Assembly: GCA_964479665.1 (NCBI GenBank)
Contig: CAYZNN010000005.1
Span: 74,320 to 138,319, forward strand
Reading direction: 5' to 3'
Source: UBA2287 sp964479665
GTDB lineage: Bacteria > Bacteroidota > Bacteroidia > Bacteroidales > Tenuifilaceae
DNA: 64,000 bases
Under the pieces are notes generated by a model, which had not been told where the DNA came from, ran no database searches, and saw only the letters and a program-made list of their open reading frames with translations. How positions within the stretch are numbered: position 1 is the first letter of the stretch; the number at the start of each line of letters is the position of its first letter. Below are positions 54,477 through 62,795 of this stretch, piece by piece. The translations under genes and the position numbers were made by a program.

Positions 54477-54674
54477 ACCCGCATTGCAATCCTTAATATT
54501 TGGAGGAAACCCCAAATAAACATGGTTGGAATGGCCGTTGATTTCGAACTTCCAATGTTAGCGAGAAGCTATATCTGGCAAGCCAGATTAAGGCCTGTCC
54601 TACGTCAACCTAAGTCCTACCCCAGAGTTTTTAATGTTGAGTTCCCCAAACCCAGTAAGGATGCAATGCGGGCT
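54477..54674 (-). ncRNA. ssrS: 6S-like RNA (Bacteroidales-1 type)
   Basis: On the minus strand the 198-base stretch begins CCCGCATTGCATCCTTA and ends TAAGGATTGCAATGCGGG followed by TTTTTT. These ends pair almost perfectly to close a long rod. Inside are a GC-rich apical hairpin TCTGGC/GCCAGA and a largely unpaired middle. A long closed rod, size near 190 bases, a terminal T-run and position right after zapA all match 6S RNA, which binds RNA polymerase as a promoter mimic. E. coli ssrS also lies next to zapA. Confidence 0.8.
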
Positions 54675-54677
54675 ATG

Positions 54678-54986
54678 CTATTTGAAAGAACGTATTTCTC
54701 TCTTTTCCAGATAATCGCCAAACTGATCGTTAAGTTCATTCAGTTGAGCAACAATGGGCGATACATCGAACCTATTCTCGCTTTCGAGCATTTTTATTAC
54801 AAACTGTAGGGCAGCCATAGCTAAAAAATCCTGTGTATCCTTATCGTTGTATCGTTGCTTGTACTGAATAACTTTCTCGTTAATCAGTTTAGCTGCCTTA
54901 CGAATTTTCTCCTCATCGTTTGGGTCAATTTTAAGAGGATAGTACCTATCGGCTACATTAACTCGAATCGACAATTTATCCTCCAT
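54678..54986 (-). CDS. zapA: Cell division protein ZapA
   Basis: This 102-residue protein starts MEDKLSIRVNVADRYYPLKI and has EEKIRKAAKLINEKVIQYKQRY and DFLAMAALQFVIKM, a beta-beta-alpha head and a coiled tail, as in ZapA. It bundles FtsZ at midcell. An upstream in-frame ATG would add 14 residues, but the family starts at 54986. Its stop codon directly precedes the 6S-like RNA. Confidence 0.88.
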   Translation of the reverse strand: MEDKLSIRVNVADRYYPLKIDPNDEEKIRKAAKLINEKVIQYKQRYNDKDTQDFLAMAALQFVIKMLESENRFDVSPIVAQLNELNDQFGDYLEKREIRSFK

Positions 54987-55003
54987 AAAAAAACCTTTGT
55001 TCA

Positions 55004-55288
55004 CTATCTGTTTAAAAGAGCAATGCAATTATCTATTTCCCGCACCATCTGGGCAACCTTCAACTTGGCTTCATGAGCATCCTGACTTGAATTCAGAAGT
55101 GCTTTGGCCATTCGTTGCTGGTCAACCTTTTTTTCAAACTCATTCAGGAGGTCCCCTTTTTGTTTAAGCTGCGACTCAAATATCGCATTTTGCTGAACCA
55201 ACTTAAGGTTTTCTTCCCTCAAACTCTCATACGCAGAAATAAGTGTGTCAATTTTTGCTTTCAACTTATTAACAACTTCTTCCTGCAT
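55004..55288 (-). CDS. Small coiled-coil protein upstream of zapA
   Basis: This 94-residue protein is nearly all coiled coil: VNKLKAKIDTLISAYESLRE and ENLKLVQQNAIFESQLKQKG. It lacks a signal peptide. It lies 17 bases upstream of zapA in what looks like one operon. Its size and heptad pattern recall ZapB, the ZapA partner in Proteobacteria, but similarity is structural only. A division-ring accessory role is inferred. Confidence 0.7.
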   Translation of the reverse strand: MQEEVVNKLKAKIDTLISAYESLREENLKLVQQNAIFESQLKQKGDLLNEFEKKVDQQRMAKALLNSSQDAHEAKLKVAQMVREIDNCIALLNR

Positions 55289-55417
55289 TGAGTGTATGAG
55301 TTTGATTAATACAACAAAAATACTATAGGTTTAGCAAATAATCAAAAATTAATTGGTCTATTTTGCAAACTAAAGTTAAAAAACTAGTTTTGCTTTCTTT
55401 CATTTTCCATTGGTTTT

Positions 55418-57145
55418 ATGCATTTAAGAGCTTTTCTCTACATAGTTATGAGTTTATGGTTTTTTCAGGTTTTTTCTCAAAACTCAAAAAAATCAATCGA
55501 CCTGCACCCTCCTCTTAAGGGCTCTCTATTCCTGTCTGGGGCATTTGGAGAAATACGAACAGACCATTTTCATTCGGGTGTCGACTTCAGAACCGGAGGT
55601 AAAAATAATGCGGCCATTTTTTCGTGCGATAAGGGTTTTGTTTCTAGAATAAAAATAAGTGGCACGGGTTTCGGAAAGGCCCTTTACATTGATCACCCCA
55701 ATGGATACACTACGGTTTATGCTCACCTCGATAGGTTTTCTGATATAATTGAACAATTTATAAAGGATGAGCAGTACCAACGGGAACAGTTCGAGGTAGA
55801 CGTTTACTTAAAACCCAATCAAATTAGGGTTGAAAGAGGGGAACAGGTGGCGTGGAGCGGCAATACGGGAAGTTCAGGAGGTCCTCATTTGCATTTCGAA
55901 GTTCGAAGAACTGCCAGCCAGATTCCTATTAATCCTTCGTTTTCAAACATTCCAATTGCCGATGTTATTAAACCTTCGGTTCAGGGGCTTTGGATTTACC
56001 AACTCGACTCGTCCCTTTCAACCATAATTAATAATAGAATTCCCGTTAAGCTTAATGCCAGCGAAGGAAACATTGTTGTAAGCGATACCCTCGAAGTATT
56101 CGGAACCATAGGGTTGGCCCTTAAAGCGTACGATTTCATAAACGATGGTAGCATTCGCTGTGGGATTAACGGCATAAGTTTGACTGTGAATGGAATCCCA
56201 TGGTATTCGTTTCAAATTAACGAATTTCAATTTTCAGAAACACGATTTGCCAACAGCCACATCGATTACGAGTTGGGGCAACTCGAAGGGAAGCGCATAC
56301 ACAAACTTTTCATCGACCCCAATAACGGCTTTTCGGCTTATGGTACTATTCGCAACAAAGGAAGAATTTCAACCAAAACCGATAGTCTTTATAGGGTAAA
56401 AATTGCCGTGCTCGATTCGTATGGGAACCAAACAACCGTTTCGCTTACTTTAAAAGGAACGCTTCCAAAAACCCAATTTATTGTTCCATCGAATGGAATA
56501 AAAACCGAATTAGTAGCTAATTGGAATTTTTTTGAAGCCAACTCATACCGAGGCGAAGGGCTAATAGTTGAAGTTCCCGAAAATGCCCTATACAATAATT
56601 TGCCTTTCACATTCAATGTTTCGGGAAAGCCAAAAGGAAGCTATTCAAGGGTTTACCAAATAGCAAACAGGTTAGTCCCTTTGCATAAACCCTATAAATT
56701 ATCGATCAAACCCGATTCGCTTCCAGAAAAATACCGAATTAAAGTTCTTTTAGCTACATTCAATCCTAAGGGTGATATTGAAGCAGCTGGTGGTAAGTGG
56801 GATAAAGGTTATGTAGTGGCCAATTTACGTAACTTTGGCGATTATTTTGTGAGTATCGACACCATCCCACCAAGCATTAAACCAATAAACATTGCTAACG
56901 GTAAAAGAATTACAAATGAAAAAGAGATTCGCTTTACTGTAGATGATAACTTTAGTGGTATTCAAAGCATTAGGGGTACAATAAACGGTAAATGGGCACT
57001 ATTTGAGCACGACCCAAAAAATAAATTGGTATTCTATATTATTGACAAGGAGAGAATTGGATCCACAGGCACTTTCTTTTTAGAACTTATAGTAACTGAT
57101 CAGAAGGGAAACTCTTCGGTATATAAATGTAAATTTGTAATTTAA
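55418..57145 (+). CDS. M23 family metallopeptidase (cell-wall endopeptidase-like)
   Basis: This 575-residue protein has a signal peptide (residues about 1-20, ending VFSQ). The M23 domain is at about 45-190, with zinc ligands in DHFHSGVDFRTG (H, D) and HLHFEVRR (H). A conserved GYTTVYAHLDRFSD segment contributes the catalytic His. The C-terminal 350 residues are beta-rich, with Ig-like features. It probably acts on peptidoglycan cross-links, or is a regulator if inactive. The Zn site looks intact. Confidence 0.9.
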   Translation: MHLRAFLYIVMSLWFFQVFSQNSKKSIDLHPPLKGSLFLSGAFGEIRTDHFHSGVDFRTGGKNNAAIFSCDKGFVSRIKISGTGFGKALYIDHPNGYTTVYAHLDRFSDIIEQFIKDEQYQREQFEVDVYLKPNQIRVERGEQVAWSGNTGSSGGPHLHFEVRRTASQIPINPSFSNIPIADVIKPSVQGLWIYQLDSSLSTIINNRIPVKLNASEGNIVVSDTLEVFGTIGLALKAYDFINDGSIRCGINGISLTVNGIPWYSFQINEFQFSETRFANSHIDYELGQLEGKRIHKLFIDPNNGFSAYGTIRNKGRISTKTDSLYRVKIAVLDSYGNQTTVSLTLKGTLPKTQFIVPSNGIKTELVANWNFFEANSYRGEGLIVEVPENALYNNLPFTFNVSGKPKGSYSRVYQIANRLVPLHKPYKLSIKPDSLPEKYRIKVLLATFNPKGDIEAAGGKWDKGYVVANLRNFGDYFVSIDTIPPSIKPINIANGKRITNEKEIRFTVDDNFSGIQSIRGTINGKWALFEHDPKNKLVFYIIDKERIGSTGTFFLELIVTDQKGNSSVYKCKFVI

Positions 57146-57159
57146 TTTTTAATCGAATA

Positions 57160-58068
57160 ATGATTGGACATTTCATATACTTCATTATTTTTTCGGTTGC
57201 ACTCATACTGATTGCCTTATTACCATTCAGATTAATGTACCTTTTTGGCAATTTCATTTACCTTTTTTTACGGTATATGGTTGGATACAGAATTGAAGTT
57301 GCACGGTCCAATTTATTAAAATCGTTCCCCGAAAAAAGCAAAGAAGAAATAAGAAGTATACTGAATAAATCGTACCGAAATTTGGCCGATATTGCGATTG
57401 AGGCACTTAAGGGTTTCACAATTAGCCGCAAACAGATACTTATGCGCTATGTAATAAAAAACCCCGAATTACTCAACAATTACTATGATAAAGGCATAAG
57501 CATTATAGGTGTTGCGGGGCATTATGCCAACTGGGAATGGGGTGCGCTCTCAGCGGGTTTGCACCTTAAGCACAAACCTGTGGCATTTTATAAACCCCTC
57601 GACAATCCTATTATCGACCGGCTTATGAAGTGGACTCGGGTTCATAAAGGAACCCAAATGGTATCAACTGCCGAAACCTTTGCCACCTTCGAAAAATTTA
57701 AAAATGAACCCTGCATTTATATTTTGGTAGCCGACCAAAGCCCCGTTGACTTGACCAAAGCGTTTTGGGTCGATTTCCTGAACCAGGATACTCCTTGCCT
57801 ACACGGCCCCGAAAAGTATGCACATCTATACAACTATCCTGTTGTATTTATTGAAATTCAGAGAGTAAAACGAGGATTCTATACTGTTGAACTATCTGTA
57901 CTTTGCGATAACACTCAATCGCTAGAGCATGGTGAACTTACTAGCCTTTATTTCAAGAAACTCGAAAAAGTTATACGTAAAGAACCTTCACCATGGCTTT
58001 GGACACATAGACGATGGAAAAGAAAACGGCCTTCGTATCTTGTTTATAACTCAATAGGCATGTCGTAA
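57160..58068 (+). CDS. Lysophospholipid/lipid A acyltransferase (LpxL family)
   Basis: This 302-residue protein has an N-terminal membrane segment (about residues 5-37) and the acyltransferase motif GHYANWEWG (H-x4-E), then the substrate region VADQSPVD. It ends WLWTHRRWKRKRP, the usual LpxL/HtrB C-terminal signature. It transfers a secondary acyl chain to lipid A. The gene lies 14 bases after the M23 gene. Confidence 0.92.
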   Translation: MIGHFIYFIIFSVALILIALLPFRLMYLFGNFIYLFLRYMVGYRIEVARSNLLKSFPEKSKEEIRSILNKSYRNLADIAIEALKGFTISRKQILMRYVIKNPELLNNYYDKGISIIGVAGHYANWEWGALSAGLHLKHKPVAFYKPLDNPIIDRLMKWTRVHKGTQMVSTAETFATFEKFKNEPCIYILVADQSPVDLTKAFWVDFLNQDTPCLHGPEKYAHLYNYPVVFIEIQRVKRGFYTVELSVLCDNTQSLEHGELTSLYFKKLEKVIRKEPSPWLWTHRRWKRKRPSYLVYNSIGMS

Positions 58069-58115
58069 AATAATGGCACGCTAGTTGAAAGGTTCAAAAT
58101 GCCACCAAATTGTAT

Positions 58116-58123
58116 TACATTTG
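58116..58123 (+). promoter_or_regulatory. Predicted -7 box of the exported-protein / anmK unit
   Basis: A perfect TACATTTG lies 31 bases before the ATG at 58155, which supports that start over one at 58110. Confidence 0.45.
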
Positions 58124-58154
58124 TACTACTTTGCACTTTTCAAATCTGAAAAAA

Positions 58155-58859
58155 ATGAAAAATAAACTATTGGCATTATTTCTACTATTACTGGTTATTT
58201 CGCCATTCAATGCTGGTTCAATAAATTATAGAAATAAGCATTTGGCCCTAATTGCCTTTAATGTTACAATTAGCCCACAAATGATGGAACATCTTTCAGG
58301 TCTTGAAAGCAGTTTTCCTGAGGTTAAAAATCATAAAACCAATAAAATAATTAAACGCATAAAAGATATTACCTGGATTCTTTTAGAAGAAAGGCTCGAG
58401 CGCGAGATTGGGCTCTATTTGTATCCTGTGAACATTTACGGCAATCAATTCGATTACGACGAGTTTGAATTCCCCAATACATCCATTAATAAAGCTATTC
58501 GAAGGGGTAACTCGAAATTTTACTTAAAAGTTGATTTAAATATTGAATTTGAAAACGTGTCGACACCCACTGGGTATGGAAGTGCTCCCCGCCAAAGAAG
58601 AGATACTTCAAGCACTGCAAGCGAAGAACCCCTACCCGAGCCAAAACCCCGAATAGTATTTAATATTACAACATACTCTGAGAAAGGAGTTATTCCTGTC
58701 GACAAGTTTTTAGGTCAAGCCAAGGGAAATGAACATTGGGTTTTCGATTCGAACTTTCTTAATGGATTGGTAAACGATCAGTTCTCAGAAGATCCTAAAA
58801 CCCTCATGGGTCTCATGAATCAAGCCATTTCGAATCTAATCCTCAACATGTCGAAATAA
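58155..58859 (+). CDS. Exported protein of unknown function
   Basis: This 234-residue protein has a signal peptide (MKNKLLALFLLLLVISPFNA). The mature part starts GSINYRNKHLALIAFNVTISP. It contains NKIIKRIKDITWILLEERLE and a Pro/Ser-rich low-complexity stretch (TPTGYGSAPRQRRDTSS). No catalytic motif is seen. A -7 box at 58116-58123 supports the ATG at 58155 rather than an upstream in-frame ATG at 58110. anmK begins one base after its stop codon. Confidence 0.7.
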   Translation: MKNKLLALFLLLLVISPFNAGSINYRNKHLALIAFNVTISPQMMEHLSGLESSFPEVKNHKTNKIIKRIKDITWILLEERLEREIGLYLYPVNIYGNQFDYDEFEFPNTSINKAIRRGNSKFYLKVDLNIEFENVSTPTGYGSAPRQRRDTSSTASEEPLPEPKPRIVFNITTYSEKGVIPVDKFLGQAKGNEHWVFDSNFLNGLVNDQFSEDPKTLMGLMNQAISNLILNMSK

Positions 58860-58860
58860 G

Positions 58861-59934
58861 TTGAACCCCATTCCAAAAAAATACGTAACGCTTGGTCTCA
58901 TGTCGGGCACTTCGCTCGATGGGCTCGATATTTGCCTCAGCGAATTTGAATATTCCAGTGGCGAATGGAAGCATGCCATATTACAAGCCGAAACCATTGA
59001 ATACTCCAAGCAGCAGAAGCAAATGCTTTTGAGCGCTTATAATTCTTCCGGACGAGAACTTATGCTAATTGATGCCCGGTTGGGCAAATGGTTGGGTGAG
59101 CAAGTTAATGAATTTAGAAGTAAACTAAATTTCAATATAACAATCGATATCATTGGATCTCACGGACATACATTGTTCCATGAGCCCAGGCAAGGTTTTT
59201 CAACCCAAATTGGTAGCGGTGCCCATATAGCTGCCTTAACAGGCATACCTTGCGTTTCTAACTTTCGAATGGGCGATGTTGCCCGAGGCGGGCAGGGTGC
59301 TCCACTGGTTCCTATTGGCGATGAACTTCTTTTCAATCAGTACTTTTTTTGCTTAAATTTGGGAGGCTTTGCCAATATCTCCTTCAAATCCAATGGTAAG
59401 CGTACTGCATTCGATATTTGTCCGGCCAACATGGCTTTAAACTATTTGGCACAATTGCTTGGCAGGGATATGGATTCTGGCGGGGACATTGGTAAGCGTG
59501 GGGATACTAATTTCGAACTTCTAGACCGACTTAACAAAATAAGCTACTATAACCATTATGGCTCGAAATCGCTGGGGCGCGAATGGTTCGATGTGGAATT
59601 TATTCCAATAATAAACTCATATAGTATTAAGGATGAAGACATACTAAGAACTGTTTACGAACATATAGTACAACAAATTGGCAAAGTAGTAAACCAAACT
59701 CCCCAGGGCAGCGTACTGGTTACTGGAGGTGGTGCGAAAAATTCCTTTTTAATTGAAGCTTTGAAAACAATTTGCCAAAATCCTATAAATATTCCGTCCA
59801 ACAATATAATCGATTTTAAAGAGGCCCATATCTTCGGTTTTCTGGCCCTTCTATTCAGTATTAAGCAGAATTCGGCTTTGGCTTCAGTAACGGGAGCACA
59901 TGCTGACTCGATTGCAGGTTGCTTAAACATGTAA
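58861..59934 (+). CDS. anmK: Anhydro-N-acetylmuramic acid kinase
   Basis: This 357-residue sugar kinase has GLMSGTSLDGLD (ATP loop), IGSHGHTLFHEP, GDVARGGQGAPLVPIGDEL and FDICPANMALNYLA. It phosphorylates 1,6-anhydroMurNAc released during peptidoglycan turnover. The start codon is TTG at 58861, since the first ATG falls inside the ATP loop. It lies one base after the previous gene, a tight coupling. Confidence 0.95.
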   Translation: MNPIPKKYVTLGLMSGTSLDGLDICLSEFEYSSGEWKHAILQAETIEYSKQQKQMLLSAYNSSGRELMLIDARLGKWLGEQVNEFRSKLNFNITIDIIGSHGHTLFHEPRQGFSTQIGSGAHIAALTGIPCVSNFRMGDVARGGQGAPLVPIGDELLFNQYFFCLNLGGFANISFKSNGKRTAFDICPANMALNYLAQLLGRDMDSGGDIGKRGDTNFELLDRLNKISYYNHYGSKSLGREWFDVEFIPIINSYSIKDEDILRTVYEHIVQQIGKVVNQTPQGSVLVTGGGAKNSFLIEALKTICQNPINIPSNNIIDFKEAHIFGFLALLFSIKQNSALASVTGAHADSIAGCLNM

Positions 59935-60071
59935 AATGTTGCTCCAGTTCCCGTCAATAATGCTGTATAAATGCATTAGTATTTAAACCCTCTGGAATAT
60001 TTCCTATCGAATTAGTTGCTTGAATGCAATCTGCTAAATTGAATTTCATTTTTTTACCTGAACTAAAATAA

Positions 60072-60079
60072 TATTTTTG
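60072..60079 (+). promoter_or_regulatory. Predicted -7 box of the C69 peptidase gene
   Basis: A perfect TATTTTTG lies 31 bases before the start codon at 60111. The -33 element is unclear. Confidence 0.4.
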
Positions 60080-60110
60080 CAAATTCTATAACCTAAATCA
60101 TAACAATACA

Positions 60111-61862
60111 ATGAGAAAACTTAATCTTTTGGGACTTGCTCTGAGTGCCATTCTGTTAATACAGGGGTTCGATTCCCAGGCCTGCACCAATTTTCTAGTA
60201 ACCCGTGGCGCATCGGTAGATGGTTCAACCATGATAACCTACGCAGCAGATTCGCATTACCTTTATGGCGAACTTTACCATTGGCCTGCTGCAACTTACG
60301 CACCCGGAACTATGCTTAAAGTTTACGAATGGGATACTGGAAAGTATTTAGGCGAAATTCCACAAGCGCTCAGAACATACAATGTGGTTGGAAATATGAA
60401 TGAGCACCAGCTTAGCATTGGCGAAACCACCTATGGTGGGCTCGAGAACCTTGTTGACACAACCGGTTTGATTGATTATGGTAGCTTAATATACATTACC
60501 CTTCAAAGAGCGAAAAATGCCCGAGAAGCCATTAAAATTATGGCCGAACTGGTAGAAACCTATGGCTACTATAGCAGCGGTGAATCGTTTTCCATTGCCG
60601 ACCCTAATGAGGTTTGGATTCTGGAACTTATTGGAAAAGGCACCAACATGGTAACCGAACGAAAAACCAAAAAAACATATAACGCAAACAAGGGAGCTGT
60701 TTGGGTTGCGATTCGTATCCCCGATGGCTATGTTAGCGCACATGCCAACCATGCTCGAATAACTACTTTCCCATTGGAAAATGGTAAAACATCCATTAGT
60801 TCAAAGAATTTGGACAAAATATTCGACCCTTCAGTTGAAGTTGTTTATGCGCACGATGTTATTTCATTTGCCCGTAGTCAAAAACTTTTCGAAGGCAACG
60901 ACAGCGATTTCAGTTTTAGCGATATATACTGCCCTATCGATTTTGGTTCGGCCCGCGCCTGTGAAATGCGAGTTTGGGCTTTCTTTAAAGATATTGACAA
61001 GAGCATGTGGAACCATTTCGATTATGCAAAGGGACTTAACCTGAAAAACAGGATGCCCCTGTATATTAAACCCGAACGTAAGTTATCTGTGAACGACCTT
61101 ATGAACTTCATGCGCGACCATTTAGAGGGTACTGAACTCGATATGCGCAAGGATCCGGGCGCTGGCCCCCATGGACTTCCCTATCGTTGGAGACCATTAA
61201 CATGGAAATACGATGGAAAAACCTATGTCAACGAGCGTGCCACTGCTACTCAGCAAACCGGATTCTCGTTTGTAGCGCAAATGCGCAACTGGCTTCCTAA
61301 TGCCATTGGCGGAATCTTCTGGTTTGGGGTAGACGACGCAGCCACATCGGTTTACACACCCATGTACTGCAGCATGACTCGCATTCCCGAAACCTTTGCA
61401 GTGGGTAATGGCGACCTTTTAAACTATTCCGAAAATGCTGCATTCTGGGTATTCAGTAAGGTAACCAACTTTGCTTATCTACGTTACGATGTAATGAGTG
61501 CCGACATAGTTAAACTACAGCAAGAACTTGAAAAGCAATACGTTCAAATGACTGGCTTGATGGATAAAATGGCGCTGGAAATGCATCAATCCGCACCAGA
61601 CCAAGCGGCAGAATTCCTAACAAACTTCTCAGTAAATAATGCCAACGCACTAGTTGCTCGTTGGGAAAAACTATTCCAGTTTTTACTTGTGAAATATATA
61701 GATGGTAACATTAAACAAGAGGAGAATGGGGTTTTCAAATACAATAAATACAACGCAACACCAGCAGGAGTAAATAATCCTCAATACCCCGATTGGTTTA
61801 AGAAAATAATAATTGACCATACAGGAGATAAACTCCTAAAGCCCGAAGAGAAGAAAAAATAG
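60111..61862 (+). CDS. C69 family dipeptidase (N-terminal nucleophile)
   Basis: This 583-residue protein has a signal peptide, and the mature N-terminal nucleophile is probably Cys25 in DSQACTNFLV. It continues with the PepD-like domain: GSTMITYAADSH, NEHQLSIGETTYGG, YYSSGESFSIADPNEVWILE. The C-terminal part contains FGVDDAATSVYTPMY. Such exported Ntn hydrolases cleave dipeptides in the periplasm. A promoter box and an intrinsic terminator frame the gene. Confidence 0.92.
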   Translation: MRKLNLLGLALSAILLIQGFDSQACTNFLVTRGASVDGSTMITYAADSHYLYGELYHWPAATYAPGTMLKVYEWDTGKYLGEIPQALRTYNVVGNMNEHQLSIGETTYGGLENLVDTTGLIDYGSLIYITLQRAKNAREAIKIMAELVETYGYYSSGESFSIADPNEVWILELIGKGTNMVTERKTKKTYNANKGAVWVAIRIPDGYVSAHANHARITTFPLENGKTSISSKNLDKIFDPSVEVVYAHDVISFARSQKLFEGNDSDFSFSDIYCPIDFGSARACEMRVWAFFKDIDKSMWNHFDYAKGLNLKNRMPLYIKPERKLSVNDLMNFMRDHLEGTELDMRKDPGAGPHGLPYRWRPLTWKYDGKTYVNERATATQQTGFSFVAQMRNWLPNAIGGIFWFGVDDAATSVYTPMYCSMTRIPETFAVGNGDLLNYSENAAFWVFSKVTNFAYLRYDVMSADIVKLQQELEKQYVQMTGLMDKMALEMHQSAPDQAAEFLTNFSVNNANALVARWEKLFQFLLVKYIDGNIKQEENGVFKYNKYNATPAGVNNPQYPDWFKKIIIDHTGDKLLKPEEKKK

Positions 61863-61870
61863 TCCACTTG

Positions 61871-61899
61871 AAAAAGCTGCAATTATGCAGCTTTTTTTT
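61871..61899 (+). terminator. Intrinsic terminator of the C69 peptidase gene
   Basis: AAAAAGCTGCA pairs with TGCAGCTTTTT across an ATTA loop and is followed by more Ts, a few bases after the stop codon. Confidence 0.85.
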
Positions 61900-61930
61900 A
61901 TGAACATTAGTAGGAATTACAAAAAATGGT

Positions 61931-61938
61931 TACTTTTG
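61931..61938 (+). promoter_or_regulatory. Predicted -7 box of rplS
   Basis: A perfect TACTTTTG lies 87 bases before rplS. The leader between them has a small GTAAG/CTTAC hairpin (near 61953-61970). L19 autoregulatory leaders have been described elsewhere; this one is too short to judge. Confidence 0.45.
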
Positions 61939-62025
61939 CATTCACATTTTTGGTAAGCAATCTCTTACAAAATGCTGATAGCGTGTAATATTGCTTATTT
62001 TGGAACAAACTAAACTGATTGCAAA

Positions 62026-62388
62026 ATGGATTTTATTAAAGTTGCCGAGCAGGCATTTGAGCCCAAAAAAGAGCACCCAAACTTTAAAAGTGGTGACACC
62101 ATTACGGTTCACTACAAAATTAAGGAAGGTAACAAGGAGCGTATCCAGAACTTCAGAGGCGTAGTAATTCAACGCAAAGGAACCGGTGCTACCGAAACTT
62201 TCACCATTCGCAAAATTTCAAGCGGAGTAGGTGTTGAGCGTATTTTCCCCATTCACTCACCTTTCATCGATAAGATTGATTTCAACAAGGCTGGTAAGGT
62301 TCGTCGCGCCAGAATTTTCTACCTACGCGACCTAACTGGTAAGAAGGCGAGGATTAAAGAGAAGATTGTTAAAATGGAAGAGAAATAG
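62026..62388 (+). CDS. rplS: 50S ribosomal protein L19
   Basis: This 120-residue protein has the L19 core: FKSGDTITVHYKIKEGNKERIQNFRGVVI, GTGATETFTIRKIS, GVGVERIFPIHSPFIDKID and RRARIFYLRDLTGKKARIKEK. L19 lies at the interface of the ribosomal subunits. It is not in the usual rpsP-rimM-trmD-rplS operon but monocistronic, a layout seen in Bacteroidota. Confidence 0.97.
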   Translation: MDFIKVAEQAFEPKKEHPNFKSGDTITVHYKIKEGNKERIQNFRGVVIQRKGTGATETFTIRKISSGVGVERIFPIHSPFIDKIDFNKAGKVRRARIFYLRDLTGKKARIKEKIVKMEEK

Positions 62389-62391
62389 ACC

Positions 62392-62427
62392 AAAAAATGT
62401 CCCAGTGAAAATTGGGACATTTTTTTA
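62392..62427 (+). terminator. Intrinsic terminator of rplS
   Basis: AATGTCCCA (62396-62404) pairs with TGGGACATT (62413-62421) and is followed by a run of Ts. Confidence 0.85.
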
Positions 62428-62457
62428 CCTAACCCTGCTTGGTGTTTAAAAAAATGC

Positions 62458-62465
62458 TATATTTG
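62458..62465 (+). promoter_or_regulatory. Predicted promoter box of tRNA-Arg
   Basis: A perfect TATATTTG lies 11 bases before the first tRNA base, the expected distance for transcription starting just upstream. A TTG at 62439-62441 lies 16 bases before it. Confidence 0.5.
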
Positions 62466-62476
62466 CACCCGCATTC

Positions 62477-62550
62477 GACTCCGTAGCTTAACTGAATAGA
62501 GCACCTGACTACGGATCAGGAGGTTGGGGGTTTGAATCCCTCCGGGGTCA
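62477..62550 (+). tRNA. tRNA-Arg (anticodon ACG)
   Basis: The acceptor stem GACTCCG pairs with CGGGGTC (one G-U), and the D-arm follows. The anticodon stem CCTGA/TCAGG encloses loop CTACGGA with anticodon ACG. The T-arm contains TTTGAAT, and the discriminator base is A at 62550. CCA is not encoded. The ACG anticodon (edited to ICG) reads CGU, CGC and CGA codons. Confidence 0.93.
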
Positions 62551-62554
62551 CACA

Positions 62555-62586
62555 GAAGGCTAATCCGAAAAGGGTTGGCCTTTTTT
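62555..62586 (+). terminator. Terminator of tRNA-Arg
   Basis: AAGGCTAATCC pairs with GGGTTGGCCTT, with G-U pairs, across a GAAAA loop, followed by a T-run. The next 210 bases to the regulator hold no gene that I can support. Confidence 0.7.
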
Positions 62587-62795
62587 ATTTTCATTAAAAT
62601 TGGTAATGGCCAAACACAAGGAGGGATGACGAGCAGGCTGTGTGCCTGAATGCGCGAAGTAAACTAAGGGTTGGCTAGCCCCTATGCAATCACTGCAAAG
62701 AAACACAAACCATGATGACGGATATATCTGATTAATACGAAACCAACAAAATATATTGTTTGACAGAAATAAGGAAATTATTTTAGCATTAAAAA

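Noticed and set aside
54522..54809. Plus-strand open frame of 95 codons
   Set aside because: It runs through the 6S-like RNA and the end of zapA on the opposite strand and has no protein-family features.
62477..62550. Integration site of a mobile element at tRNA-Arg
   Set aside because: No integrase gene and no duplicated tRNA 3' end are visible within the window.
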